Assembly: GCA_964247055.1 (NCBI GenBank)
Contig: OZ176052.1
Location: 7,006,001-7,070,000, forward strand
Reading direction: 5' to 3'
DNA length: 64,000 nucleotides
DNA from: Paragordius varius
Lineage: Eukaryota; Nematomorpha
Shown here: piece by piece, positions 25,621 through 38,200 of the stretch
Layout of the letters: each line of letters opens with the position of its first letter
Numbering within the stretch: the stretch's first letter is position 1
Translations under genes and position numbers: made by a program
The notes under the pieces: generated by a model
Databases searched by the model: none
Seen by the model: the letters and a program-made list of their open reading frames with translations, nothing else
What the model was told of the DNA's origin: nothing

Positions 25621-25831
25621 TTTGATAACAGTAGTTGTCATCAAAAATTAGAAAGGGCCAAATAAAATATTCTTGCCTCAATGGCCGACTTAATACTGAT
25701 AAATATTGCATAATACTATGATCGATGCAGATACCTTTATTTTAAATAACTACATAAAAAATTAAAGAACAGGGCCAAAAAAGGCCTTTTAGGGCCAACT
25801 GCGGCCCTGGCGAAGTACCACTGCTTTATAA
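25621..25831. mobile_element. internally deleted copy of the hAT element at 26248
   Basis: The element 25629-25823 (195 bp) begins CAGTAGTTGTCATCAAAAAT and continues gggccaaataaaatattc, the same order as the left end of the 1.67-kb element just downstream. It ends gcggccctggcgaagtaccactg, the matching inverted end. Flanks TTTGATAA and CTTTATAA agree at six of eight positions. It is a classic non-autonomous derivative. Confidence 0.65.
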
Positions 25832-26239
25832 GTTTTTAGTGGTATATTTATTTCAGTGCGATTTATTTAAATATTGAAAGTTAAAGTTAGCTAAATATGG
25901 CATTTTTGAGCATTATTATTAAAAACATATCTAATTAAATGCAAAATTATAATAAAAATCCGCCAAAAACATCACCAATTTTTTCGATTATTAAATCGTT
26001 AAAAGTGGCATCTACAAACTTACCAAAACATTTTTTTTAAAGTAATTCTAATTACGTTTTGATAGCAAATCTTGGATCGGTTGGTTATAAAGTGTCTAAT
26101 AAATAGATTCTAGAATTTATACTACTATTTAATATACTTATTAATGATCACATTATAGTAATAAGATTGTTCCAAATAATAGATTTTTTTAGTTTGAAGG
26201 ACAGCGACCATGCCTCAAAATGTATTAATTAATATAACA

Positions 26240-27922
26240 CTTTAAACCAGTGGTACTCACCAAAAAAATTTGGCGAGCCAAATAAAATATATTTTCGAGT
26301 GCCATGAACCTAATAATGGCAAATATTCCATAGATATTTGACAGATATGGACATATTTATACTAAATTGTAAATCCAGCTAAAAACTCGTTTTGAACCAT
26401 TTAGTTCAAAAAATTAAAATATTTAGATAACAACATTTATTATGATATTAACCAATAATTTTTGACAAATATGCTTCCGCCTTATAACAGGCCAACCTTA
26501 ATAGGTCGTCCATATAATCATCGGTTTAGCGATTTCTGTATGTATTCCTGACATGCTTCTTTATTGAATATGCCGTCTGACATGTGGAAGTTGAGGGAAA
26601 AGCAATTAGGATGTGAGCACATTTTTTTATATTTTCATATTTGTGGCACATTTCGCCAAAACTCTACATTTCTTTCTTCTCTACGATTCTCCTGAATATA
26701 GCCTCCAAATTAGAATAATTTATTAAATCTACGAATTCTTTAATGCTATTTGCCGGATCAAAACCGAAATTCTCAATTTGCTTAATATTAGATATCCATA
26801 TGCCATGTATCAACGAATTTTAAGCAATTTTAATATTTTTTAATTCTTGAAATCTGAATTTCATCTCATTAAAATGTTAGATGATTGTCTATTATTAAAT
26901 TAATCTTCTCGGTAATTTCCATGTTTTCTTTATGAATCGATTTAGTGTTGGAAAATATAGGAGTTATTATAAAATTGTGTTTATATAATATTGATTTTTC
27001 TTCAAAAGCAGATATATTATTAGCAAATTTGGTTATTTTGCTCCCTTGAAGACTTGTTAAAAAATACTAAATTTATAAGTAATGTCGCAAAGATAGGCTA
27101 ATAAAATCCACCATTTGTCATTATTAATTTCCCCGTCATACTTTTTGTTATTTATAAATAAAAGAATTTCATGTCTTAAAACAAAAAATCTATTTATTTT
27201 TTGCTAAGGCTAGTTATCTTACAACGGTGTACAAAAGAATATCATCAACTGTGGATATCTTTGAAGGTTTTAGAATTTACGTTAGTTAAATACTCTGTCA
27301 CGGATGTGGTTAGATATATCATTTCGTTTCTTTTCTCATAATTTTCTGGTATTTTATTAAATGATGTATTGTAAATTATCAGTTTTTATTTAAAACCACA
27401 AAGAATATTTCTTTCCATTCTGTTTTTAATGGTGCGATTTTCATCGGATAATTTACGTTTTTAGCGATGTCATTCTTTAAATTTATGTTTAAATATTATG
27501 TAAATTTTTTAAAAATTAGAAATATAATTTTAATTATGCATTTAAAAAAACAGGTCGAAATTTAATTAAGTTGACTTTAAAATATTTTATGGGAATGAGT
27601 TATAAAAAATGATGCAGGATAGCATTGAAAAGAATATGTATATGCAAGTTTGGATAAAAGGCTGCTTAAATACAAAAAAAGAAATTCAATAATTCCAAAT
27701 AGAAAAGAAAATACAGCAGAATCAACGTGTGCCAAAATTTTGAAATCATTTTATATGAGGAAATTTTTCTCCATTTCGAATTGGGTAAATATACCAAAAT
27801 AAAATCCAATAAATTAAAATTTAAATAAAAAATAAAATTAATTTGGTCATGGTGCAATTTTAAAGCACTCTTAGGGCCGCATGCGGCCCACCGGCCGCTG
27901 TTTGAGTATGACTGCTTTAAAC
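26240..27922 (-). mobile_element. hAT transposon, 1.67 kb, with decayed transposase on the minus strand
   Basis: The element 26248-27914 lies between perfect copies of CTTTAAAC (26240-26247 and 27915-27922). Ends: CAGTGGTACTCACC at the left and the inverted TGAGTATGACTG at the right. On the minus strand short coding remnants resemble ZBED/Charlie-type hAT transposases: SDGIFNKEACQEYIQKSLNR (about 26520-26580), FVDLINYSNLEAIFRRIVEK (about 26675-26735) and KTEWKEIFFVVLNK (about 27380-27425). These are separated by stops and frame changes, so the transposase is dead, but the target duplication is intact, arguing for a moderate age. The family assignment is by memory of such proteins. Confidence 0.8.
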
Positions 27923-28215
27923 GGTAAAAAGATGTGTTTTAAGCGCTCTTGTTAAAATTAAATTTTGTGAGCAATCATTATTTTACACCTCAATTTTCAA
28001 AAATATGTTAAATAGCATGTTATCTCATAATAATAATTAATATTTTTATATTTAACCCGTCAACTAGTATGACCATCAACATCCAAATGAAAATAATTAA
28101 CATCCTGTTTGTGATATTTTGGTTTTAGGCCCCAAAGAATTAATATTAAAAGAGCAGGATGGCTTCAAATTATTAACTTGTAATTATATCGAAAAATCCA
28201 AAGCTAGTTTTGAGA

Positions 28216-28842
28216 CTTATGAGTAGGGTAGTACATTTGACTGCTTTTTCAAATAAGTCCGGTCAGGCCATGGTCATGACCACTTTTTACATAAGTAATA
28301 CCATGAGATTGGATTGTGCAAATAATGTTCTTGTATTTGACATTTTTTTGATATTTATTATTTACAAATATTTTTAATCAATGTTAATCAAGAATTTTGT
28401 TTTCTAATAAATTTTACATGTTTGTGGCCTTATGAATCTTTAAATATATAGCTTTTTGGATATTTCAAATATATTTATACCTAGTTTGTTTTAGTATCTT
28501 TCATCATTGAAATATCCAATTATAAAATGTTTTCTCATTTTATTGGTTCACATATATGGAATAATTGCATATTTTGCAAAGTGCTTGATTATTTTTTCGA
28601 AATAACTGGATATGGTTAAATGCTAATGTTATAAGGATGCATGTTTAACAATTTTTTATTGTTATGAATAATCAATTTATATTTTTTAAAAAACATTACC
28701 TTTCTTTCAAAAAATTTACTAGAAATTTTTTGAAAAACAACTGGTTTTAAATGACCAATGTCAAAAAATAAATATTTACAAAACAAGTCATGACCCGGTC
28801 AATTGACCGGGTCATGACTTGGTCAGCAACCCTACTTATAAG
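28216..28842. mobile_element. non-autonomous hAT-like element (611 bp), copy A
   Basis: The element 28224-28834 starts TAGGGTAGTACATTTGACTG and ends GGTCAGCAACCCTA. The flanks CTTATGAG and CTTATAAG match at seven of eight positions. It contains several copies of a GGTCATGACC-type palindrome near each end (about 28260-28290 and 28780-28825). Copy B lies in reverse orientation at 35571-36220. No coding remnant is present. Confidence 0.75.
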
Positions 28843-29269
28843 ACCTTTTTAAATATAGAATCGAATCGTCAGATTATCCCTTTTTTACCTCCAAAGCAAT
28901 CTATATATGTTAAAATTAAACCACTTTAAGGCGAATACATAATAAAATACAAACCAGTGACACATGGTTTGCTGATTGGGGAAAGAGAGGTGGTTATCCT
29001 GTCGCGAACGTGATAATCAAGTAGTATCGAATTGGAAATTTATTAAATATATTAACCATTTAATTGAATCCATTATATAATTTATTTAAAGCATCTTAAT
29101 TACGCATAAAAAAATATTCATGATGATTTTTAAGAGTTGCATCATTTTTCGTGACATCTTAAATATGGATACTTTATTTAGAAAAAAATATAACATATTT
29201 GAAATCATTCCAGATGGTTCTCCAAATCAGAATAAGAATTATTAAAATTAAATTTGAATAGAATATAAA
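28843..29269. other. AT-rich spacer downstream of the lectin-module gene
   Basis: I see no gene. This is the 3' flank of the minus-strand gene that ends at 29270 and probably holds its polyadenylation site, which I could not pick out among many AT-rich hexamers. Confidence 0.5.
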
Positions 29270-32200
29270 TTAATTTATTGATTTGTTTATTTTTAATATA
29301 CGTTTTATGTAATCAATCAGGTTAATAAAGTATAAAAATTTTACTAACAAAATGACAAATATTGTAAAAGGAACCCAGAACAACAAATTCTCTATTAAGT
29401 AGTGTTTCGTCATTATATTTTCATTATGTTGATACTGTTCAAAACCTGGAAAAAATCAAATAAATATTATTATATATATGATAATATTTGAATATTTGGG
29501 TTACTAATAATTTACAAGATTTTGGCATCCGATAGCCAGTTTCATATTTGACAAACTCAAAAAAAGTGTTCATTATAACTTTCAAGCGCACTTGGGCTCT
29601 TATGTAAGGTTTCCAGTCGTGAGTTTTACAATCTATCCTTGCCAGTCGCAAATATGGATTGTTTTGTTCACTAAACTCTAAAACAGTTCCATTTTGAATC
29701 CATCTAATCTAAAAATGAATTATTATTATTAGCTAAATTAATTGATTTTTTAAATTGAATAAATGGGTTAATAGTTAAAATTCTACCGTACTTTATCTAT
29801 TTGGAATCGAATGTAATCAGGAATTTTAAAAACTAATTTTAGCTCCAACGGTTTATTATCTTGCGGTGCGATTTGAAATGATATTATTTTGATATCTAGA
29901 TCAAAATTATAAATAAATTATAAATTATATTATATTTTTTGATTCTTCTTAATATGTTTATTACTATGATTAATAAATACTTTATATTCAATTACATACG
30001 ATTGTTATTATAAATACCGTACTATAATTTTAAATCATTACCATAACATATGACCCTATAGGGTATTATAACTCTTTCTTTGGATATTGGAACCAAGTTT
30101 GACGTAGTTATTTCTATTTTACACAGAAAAGTTAAGTCACACCGAGATCCCAGCCTTTCAATCCAAAATTTTGGTTGGGAAGAAAACAGCCAATCGGAAT
30201 CATCCAAAAACCAATTGATAAAGGTGAAGTTGATATCTTTCTTTATTACTATAATTTGAGTTGAAAAACGCATTTTTAAGTTGACATATTAAAAATATTA
30301 TTTTTTATCTAATATATGTGGATTTTTATCTACAGAAAGTTTTATGTAGTGAATTTGATCCTCCATGGAATATCTATATAGTTAAGCAATTTTTGATTCA
30401 AAAGCTAGATAAATTAGAGAAATACGTTAAAAATATACACGGTTTTCCATAAAAAAGCAACATACTTTTCACCAGCAATAAGATTTTCAACATTTTTATA
30501 TTTATACTCACAGAAACTTTTTTATTTTAAGGATCATACTGCCTTTTTTGTAAAATGTAAATTATGGTTTAAATTTATTAAATAATTTTTATATTTTCAA
30601 AATTTTATTTAAATAAGACTAGTTATTTAAAAAATTATGAAATTTAAAGATACGTTTATTGCAATCTAACAACAAGGATTCATCAGCTTGTACAAATTGA
30701 TAGAGTTTGATGTTTGAATTGACGTAATCCCCTAAACGATAAAAAATCAATATTGAAAATCATCTCTCTAGCTTATGAATTATCAAATAATAGTTTAATA
30801 AATTTGCAACTTGGGCCATTTTAAAATATTATTTCAATAAGTGTACAGAAACAATATAATATTTCTTGATTAATTTATATTAGTTTAGATATCGATTATA
30901 TTATATTTGTACATAAATTACATGCCTTTTCAATTATTTTATAATTATTCGACAAAAAAGTTAAATATAGCTAAAACACTAGCCTTGTATTTAAATATTA
31001 TGAGTTTAATTATTGGCGATTTTGGTTTTCAACTAATTTGCAAAAGTATTGAAGCGCTTGATATGTGGTGTTGGGGGAGAATGTCGAATATAAGGTTGTG
31101 TAACAAGGAATGAAACAAATCGAGAGCATTTAATATTAGGAGCAACTTTATGGGAGCTATAATAAAAAAAAATTAACGTACACAGGGCACCTTTTAAGAA
31201 GTACATCCCCTAAAAGGATTTGATTTTTGGGAAAGTTAAAGGGAATAGGAAGATCAATGTTAAAATGGCTGGACCTAAAAAGGAAGTGAATTTAAGGTAA
31301 TAGTATGATAAAAAAGAGACAAGTGGAGGGAACTAGTCACTTTAATATTCAAGAGGTCGAATTCGACCTAAGGAATTATCTACCTACATCCCTAAGCTAA
31401 TTTAATTGTAATGAGCAAAAATCCATGGTGCCTCTTCGCAATAAAAATCTTAGCAATAATTTTAATGTAACAAAAAATGAAAAATCTAATATATACCAAC
31501 GGTAAATTAAATCTCTTTTACCCAATCACACCGATATGGCCAATAATAGTCGATATTTATTTTGCAGTCGAATAATACATAATTTAAAACATTTATCTTT
31601 CTTATCTCTTTTTTGGCGAGTGTTTAATAAAGAATATTGATTAGATTTAAATTGCTACCACTTTTTCTATGTTTTTTTTATAATAATAGAACCTATAATG
31701 TTGATTGTTATCAGCTTTGATGTCAGCAAGGGATAAGCGAAATCATAAAAGGAAGCATTGTGAGCAGATGGTGCAATTACTGTAAAAACCAATTTCAATT
31801 TTTTCCCCTTTAAACTATATTGTTGAATGAGCGCGGTTAGATGATCATAGGATAGAAAAAAGGTATTCGTTATAGGCTTATTATTTTCCGCCACATTTGT
31901 CCAAAGAGTCTAAATATCAATAGAAGAAACTTATAATTTATGTATACAATTTGAAAATTGATGTGAAAAATTGTGACTTTAAAATTTGAGCAGCATTGCA
32001 AACTTAGTTATAGGTTGAAGGTACATATTTTTGGAGTTAGCTTGCTTAAAACTAAAATTGATTAGCGTAGTATTATGGACCTTGATATTTAGTATAAATT
32101 TATTTTTCTGTTGAAGAATTTTATTTTACTTTTGATATTAAAAAATAATATTGACTTGTGTAATTTACAATGATTTAACGTAAGTTTTGAAAATACCTTT

Positions 32201-35200
32201 AGCTTAGTGAAGGAAGGACCGTCGATTTCAGGCGTGATTGTGAAATTTTTATCATTCATGGGATAATTTATTAACATAGAGGATGGGGCATGTATTATTG
32301 GTTTATCTATTCATATCACAATACATAAATATAAAAACAATACACATACAGAATAGTTAAAGGGTGAATTTTAGACCGATTAAACCAGAAATAGGTTTTT
32401 AAATTTATTCGTATCAGTCACTTCAATCAATGACCAATGACTTCATACATTAGTAATTCTTTTAAAAATAAAAACATTGTGAACTCCCATGAGTCCGAAT
32501 TATTTCGGATATACGATTAAATATTAAATGATAATAGTGTTAATTTTGAAAATAAAATTTCATAAAATAATTGATACTTTGTTATAATAATATTGATGAT
32601 TATAAAGATTTTTAGGGTTGTGAATAATGTTCGCTCATTTAAATTTAAAAAAATTAAACTACACTCTCAAAAAAGTCTTAAGAACTATCGGCTATTAACC
32701 GTGACTATGTCCGCTTTATTATCAAAATTTAATTAAATATTATAATATAAATTAATATTTTAACAATTGAACTTTTTTATACTTAGTAAACATATCATCA
32801 AAATCGGTTAAATAATTTCAAAATAAATAATATTATATTAAATGCCTCAAAAATGATAGCGTATTTAGACATGCTGTTGTAATTAAAATAATATGATCCC
32901 TTACAATTAAAATACTTGAATTGTATTTATTTACATTTATATCACGACTTCATTAGCCAATTGGTTATACATACAACGAATAGGTTATATAAAAATATTA
33001 TATGACAAAATTTCTACCTAAAGTTTTTGTTTAATAAAATTATTGAATGGGAAATAAATTAAAAATTGGCAAATTTGAATTTTACGACTTAACATTCATT
33101 TTGATTTATTTATAAAAATTGCCTGATAAATGCCCCCGACCATGTGCATTACTTTTCAACCTATTAAAAAAAGAAAGGGATCCATATAATATTTTTTTCA
33201 AATTAAAAATAAATTACATAAAACTTGGATCTTCTGTTCTGCGGATATGTTAAGCAGCGTCATATTCGGAAACTGAATCGTTGTAACTGTACAGCGTATT
33301 TTGGTGTGTATGGGAAGGTATTGATCAAAATACAGGTGCGAATATGGTCCCATTTTTATAACTTCCCACACCGTTTTAGTCTCCTTGTCGCTGCGAAAGT
33401 TTAAATATTATGATGAATAAAAAGCGATGCATATAATTAACTTTAAAAAGTTTCAGGCTACATTTTACTGGTAAAAACTTGTTATATTAGGATTTTAATA
33501 TCAGCTGTTCGCTTTAATCTTGTTTGGTGTTGTCCCGATTTCAGACCCCAGAAATCACAAAACTGAAAAAATATGAGCTTTTTTTTTATCTAATACATGA
33601 TAACAATGTTTTATAATTTAATTTTACTTTCAAAACTATCTATTTACAAAATTGATCTCTGGGATAAAAAAATACCCAAATATGTGAACTAGGACAAAAA
33701 AGATAAAAGTTAATGAAGTTTATTTACCTTACCGACACTACCATTGGAAAATCGAATCAGGGGTCTTTATGTAGTAAAAAAATATTTAACCCTTTATCGA
33801 ACAATCAAATTGGTTATGATGTTTAAACAAAAAATATATAATTTTTATCAGTAAATTAAGACATGAATCCTTAAAAAATAATATTTATAAAGGCAAAGGT
33901 AAATTATATTAGCAAATTTATAATTTTTAATTAATTGTGTATTATTTCAAATTTTTCTAGGTACACTACTGTCGCGGATCTTCTAATTATTTTATTTATA
34001 AATCAATCAGTCAATGCGTATATATAACACATAGTTAACCTTTTTGTTTCATAACCAATCTCCCACACATAACTAAGGTAATTGGAGGGAAAATTGACAC
34101 GTCTTTTGAAATACTTGGATGAATCACTTTGGCTACGTAAAAGACACATAAAGTCCTTGCCAGAATATTTCTCCATAGATTCATTCTGTTTAAAATACGT
34201 TTTATAATAGTGATATGATGATTGATTCGAATGATTCTTCTTGTTTTGATTATTTCGTTGGGATTGGACGTATTGTTCATCTTGGAAAGAATTGACGATG
34301 ATTTTGTTAAAATCTGGTAGACTTAAAATTTCAAGTTGAGTTAATTGGTTTGCTCCGGTTGGTAGTATTTTAATGGTTAAATTAAACGCTAAATGTTAAG
34401 GAAACTATATAGATATTTGTAATTCATAAATTAGTATGGGCAAATAAATTAATTGCTTTAATTTTAAAAATATAAATATTTTTTCCCCAAAGTTTGTTTG
34501 CACCACCAAAGATGTCACATTTATCTTGGTCAAATTTCTGCACATATAAAATATATTGCTTAAAATTTAAAATTAATGAAGCAAATCCGTTTTTTTCCTT
34601 TATAAAGAGTTTTACTTATTTAATAGGTTTAAAACTTATAAAAAAAATAAACAAATTTATTACAAAAAATATGGGATACCAATTTTTTCTCCCGATAAAA
34701 CAATTTCACAAAATCCGAAGGCGCCTTTTTTTGAAAGCGGCCAACGTTGGTAGATTACAGAAATGAGATTTGTATAGGTGTAAGGACATTCCGTATACAA
34801 AGATTGGCCCACTGCTTCAACTATTTTATAAGATAGAGGTGTATAAAAATTGGCATTTATATAGTATAAAAGATGGTTTAAGCCAATTTTTTTGGCAAAA
34901 TAGAAATTTTTTGGCCTAAATTTTAGAATTGATAACATTTTTAAGGTTTTCTACTGTTAAAAGGATTCAAATATTTATTATATCAAAGGACATGTTAATT
35001 AGTTTCTTTTATTTAATAAGTAAAGTAAATGAATGGATGCCGAAAATATGTAGAGCCAGTTCCATTTTTTTCGTTAGTTTTCATAACCTAAACCATGTTG
35101 GTTCCAAAAATATAATGAAATAGTGTTACGGAACTAATTGTTGACACTTACAATCATTAAACAAACTTTTTGGTTATCTAATGTTTATTAGTGAGGTTTA

Positions 35201-38200
35201 AAGATCGGAAATTTTACTAAGCGCTGATAGAACGTAACTTCCTTTCTTATCATGGATAGAAAAAAATAAAAAAATATACTGTAACATAGAAATTATACGG
35301 ACAAAACGTAAAAGTAAAAATAAAACTAAATTTTTTTACATAGCTGATTTAATTACGATTGTAAAAAATACAGATGATTGTTACTAAACAACTCTATTTC
35401 ACACTTTGCAAATTTAAACAATGAGTTACATCTAAAAAACCAAAAAGAGTTGGATTTTCTTTTAGAAAAAAAATATTTGTTTTTATATTTTTACCTTTTG
35501 TCCGTATAATAATTTTTACTGTATATTTAATATTATATATATTAGAAAATAATTTCGGCTATATGACGACTAGATTTGTGCTGACCTGGTCATGACCAGG
35601 TCAGTGACTATTTTTTTGACCATGGTCATTTAAAAACAGTTGTTTTTTTGAAAAAATGCTAGTATATTTTTTTTTTGGAAAGAGAGATAGTAAGATTTTA
35701 TTGTTTTTTAATATATTTTATATAAATTAAATATTTAAATATATTAAATAATGGATATTGAAATATTCTTATTAAACAATATCAAAAATCGTTAAACATG
35801 CAGCCTTAAAACAAGCATTTAAGCATATTATTTCAAATAACAAAACAATCAAGTCTTGTGCAAAAAAAACATCTTATATTTGGATATTAATTTATTGATG
35901 AAAAGAGTAAAACAAACTAGGTAATTTTTTTTAATTCAGTATTAAAAGCTAAGTATTTGAAGATTTAGAAAGCCACAAACATGTGGCAAAATTCTTGATT
36001 AAATTTGATTGAATATTTTGTTAATCATAAATATCAAAAAAATGTATAATACAAACTTTAAAGAAAAAAACATGACACTATTAGTGAAACGCAAGTTTCA
36101 GCATTGTTTTCACAATCTCCAATATCGCATAATATTTACTTAAGTAAAGAGTGGTCATGACCATGGTCTTACTGGATCTGACCGGAGTTTTTTAAAAAAG
36201 CAGTCAAATGCACAACCCTAATGGCGACATGTCCGGATTAATGCCTTATAATTGAATATATCACTTGTTTATACAATAAGCTAAGAAAATTATAATAACG
36301 AACCTATTTTAAATGTGAAACTATTAATTTGGCAGATGAATATTAATCTCTAGGTCAAAAAAGTGCATATGTAATTTACTTCGTTTCATTTTGCATATTG
36401 TTCTCATGGATCTAAACCTACCCCATCGAAGATGTGTTATTAATGTGTCATTGACCATAGCTAAAAGAAGTATATAGTTACAAAAAAACCATTGATTTTG
36501 CATATTTTATACAGTCTATAATTGTTAAAAATTTATGTTTCAATAACTCTTGAAAAAGGAAAAAATGTTTAGCTCAAGATTCGAAATTATGAACACACCC
36601 TAATCGATTTGATTTTACATAATTTATTTAAATAAAGCACCTAAGAATTGATAATAGTTACTTTTAGACTGATCAATCAAGATGGCAACATTGTAAATTT
36701 CCCACGCAAAATTTTGTGGCAGATCTGGAAGTTGAATATTAAAATAAACTGTTGGTTGTTTATAGATAAATTGTGCACATCCTGAGGGCAACCCATTTCT
36801 AAAATTATTTTATGTATATTTTGCGAGCAAAATAATAAATCCTCAAAATTCAAATATAAACTAATTGGACCGTTTAAAATTGACTTATGTTTGTTTGACC
36901 TTTTCGCCCACATAAATCACCACAAATTATAGATTTCCAACATTTTAAATATATGGATAATAATGTTCAAGTTTTTCTCTATTAAATAATTTAAAATATT
37001 TTTTTTTAATTTTAACAACAGTATAACCCTTGTGAATTATAAAAATTTAGATTAAAACGCCGTATCATCATTTTTGGTATATTTAACCAGTTTTTATTAA
37101 ATAGAATTATTTGGTTATAAATCTTTCTTCCAATGGGAGATAGACTTTGCGGAAACATATATGGCTAATGATCCAAACTATGATGTCCCTTTTTCAATCA
37201 AAATTAAACTTTGGAAATTTTTTACCATTTTTTATAATTTAATATCATTATTATTATTTTCTGTAAACAAAAAATAAAAAATATATTTTCACTGACAATA
37301 GTTGTTCCTTCATTGGTTCAGAATGCATTAACTAAAATTTTTAGATACCGGCTGTAAAATTGATATGGAATAGATATAACATTTATTATGAGGATTATTA
37401 ATATTAAACATTTAAAAATATTTGCTTTAGCTGCGCTTTTACAAATTTTAATTCATCATCGTATTTACCATGCATTTTAAGTTCCCCTTTTTCCTTTGCA
37501 TTTCACTGTGTGTTTTTTCATGAGGTAGCTTATGACCAGCGTATTCATTTGCCGCAAAATTTTTTATTTGTTGACAACGTAATTTTTGAAATATTGAGAG
37601 AAAATCGAAATCGGGCAAAAAGTGAAAATTAAGGATAATTTAAAAAATAATGATAGAATCTGAAATATTATCGTTTATTATCATTTTATGAGATATTTTC
37701 AATATATAAATAGCCCAAAATCATATAGTAAGGGTTTCTATAAAATTTCAGGTCAAAAGATGGCGTTTTTCTTTTATCACACTTAAAAGACAAAAAATTT
37801 AATGAAATTATATTAAAATAATTTTGTTTAATTATTTACTACCTAAACACTATTAAAATCTTAACATTCATATTTTATTCAGGAAAATAAACTTCTAAAT
37901 CAAAATAAAACCAAAAATATTGTTTTTTATTTTTGCATTTTTTTGTCATCTGGTTTATGAGTATATAAAAAATTTATACTGTTTTATTTTGTATACTTAC
38001 ATGATTAGGCATTATTAAGTATATAATTTATGCAAAATAGGATTTAAAAGCAGTGGAATATCAACCAACAATCCTTTTTATTTTCCCGAATAAAATATGA
38101 ATTTAAGATTTTAATAGTGAGTTTAGGTAGTAAATAATTAAAAAAAAAATTTTTAATATAGTTTCATTAAAATTTTTTTGTCTTTCAACTGTGATAAAAG

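Noticed and set aside
29270-33390. Calling the lectin-module gene an integrin alpha subunit
   Set aside because: The leg-like similarity and single membrane pass are suggestive, but the seven-bladed propeller with FG-GAP and calcium-binding loops is absent, no clear GFFKR is seen, and the N-terminus is lectin-like.
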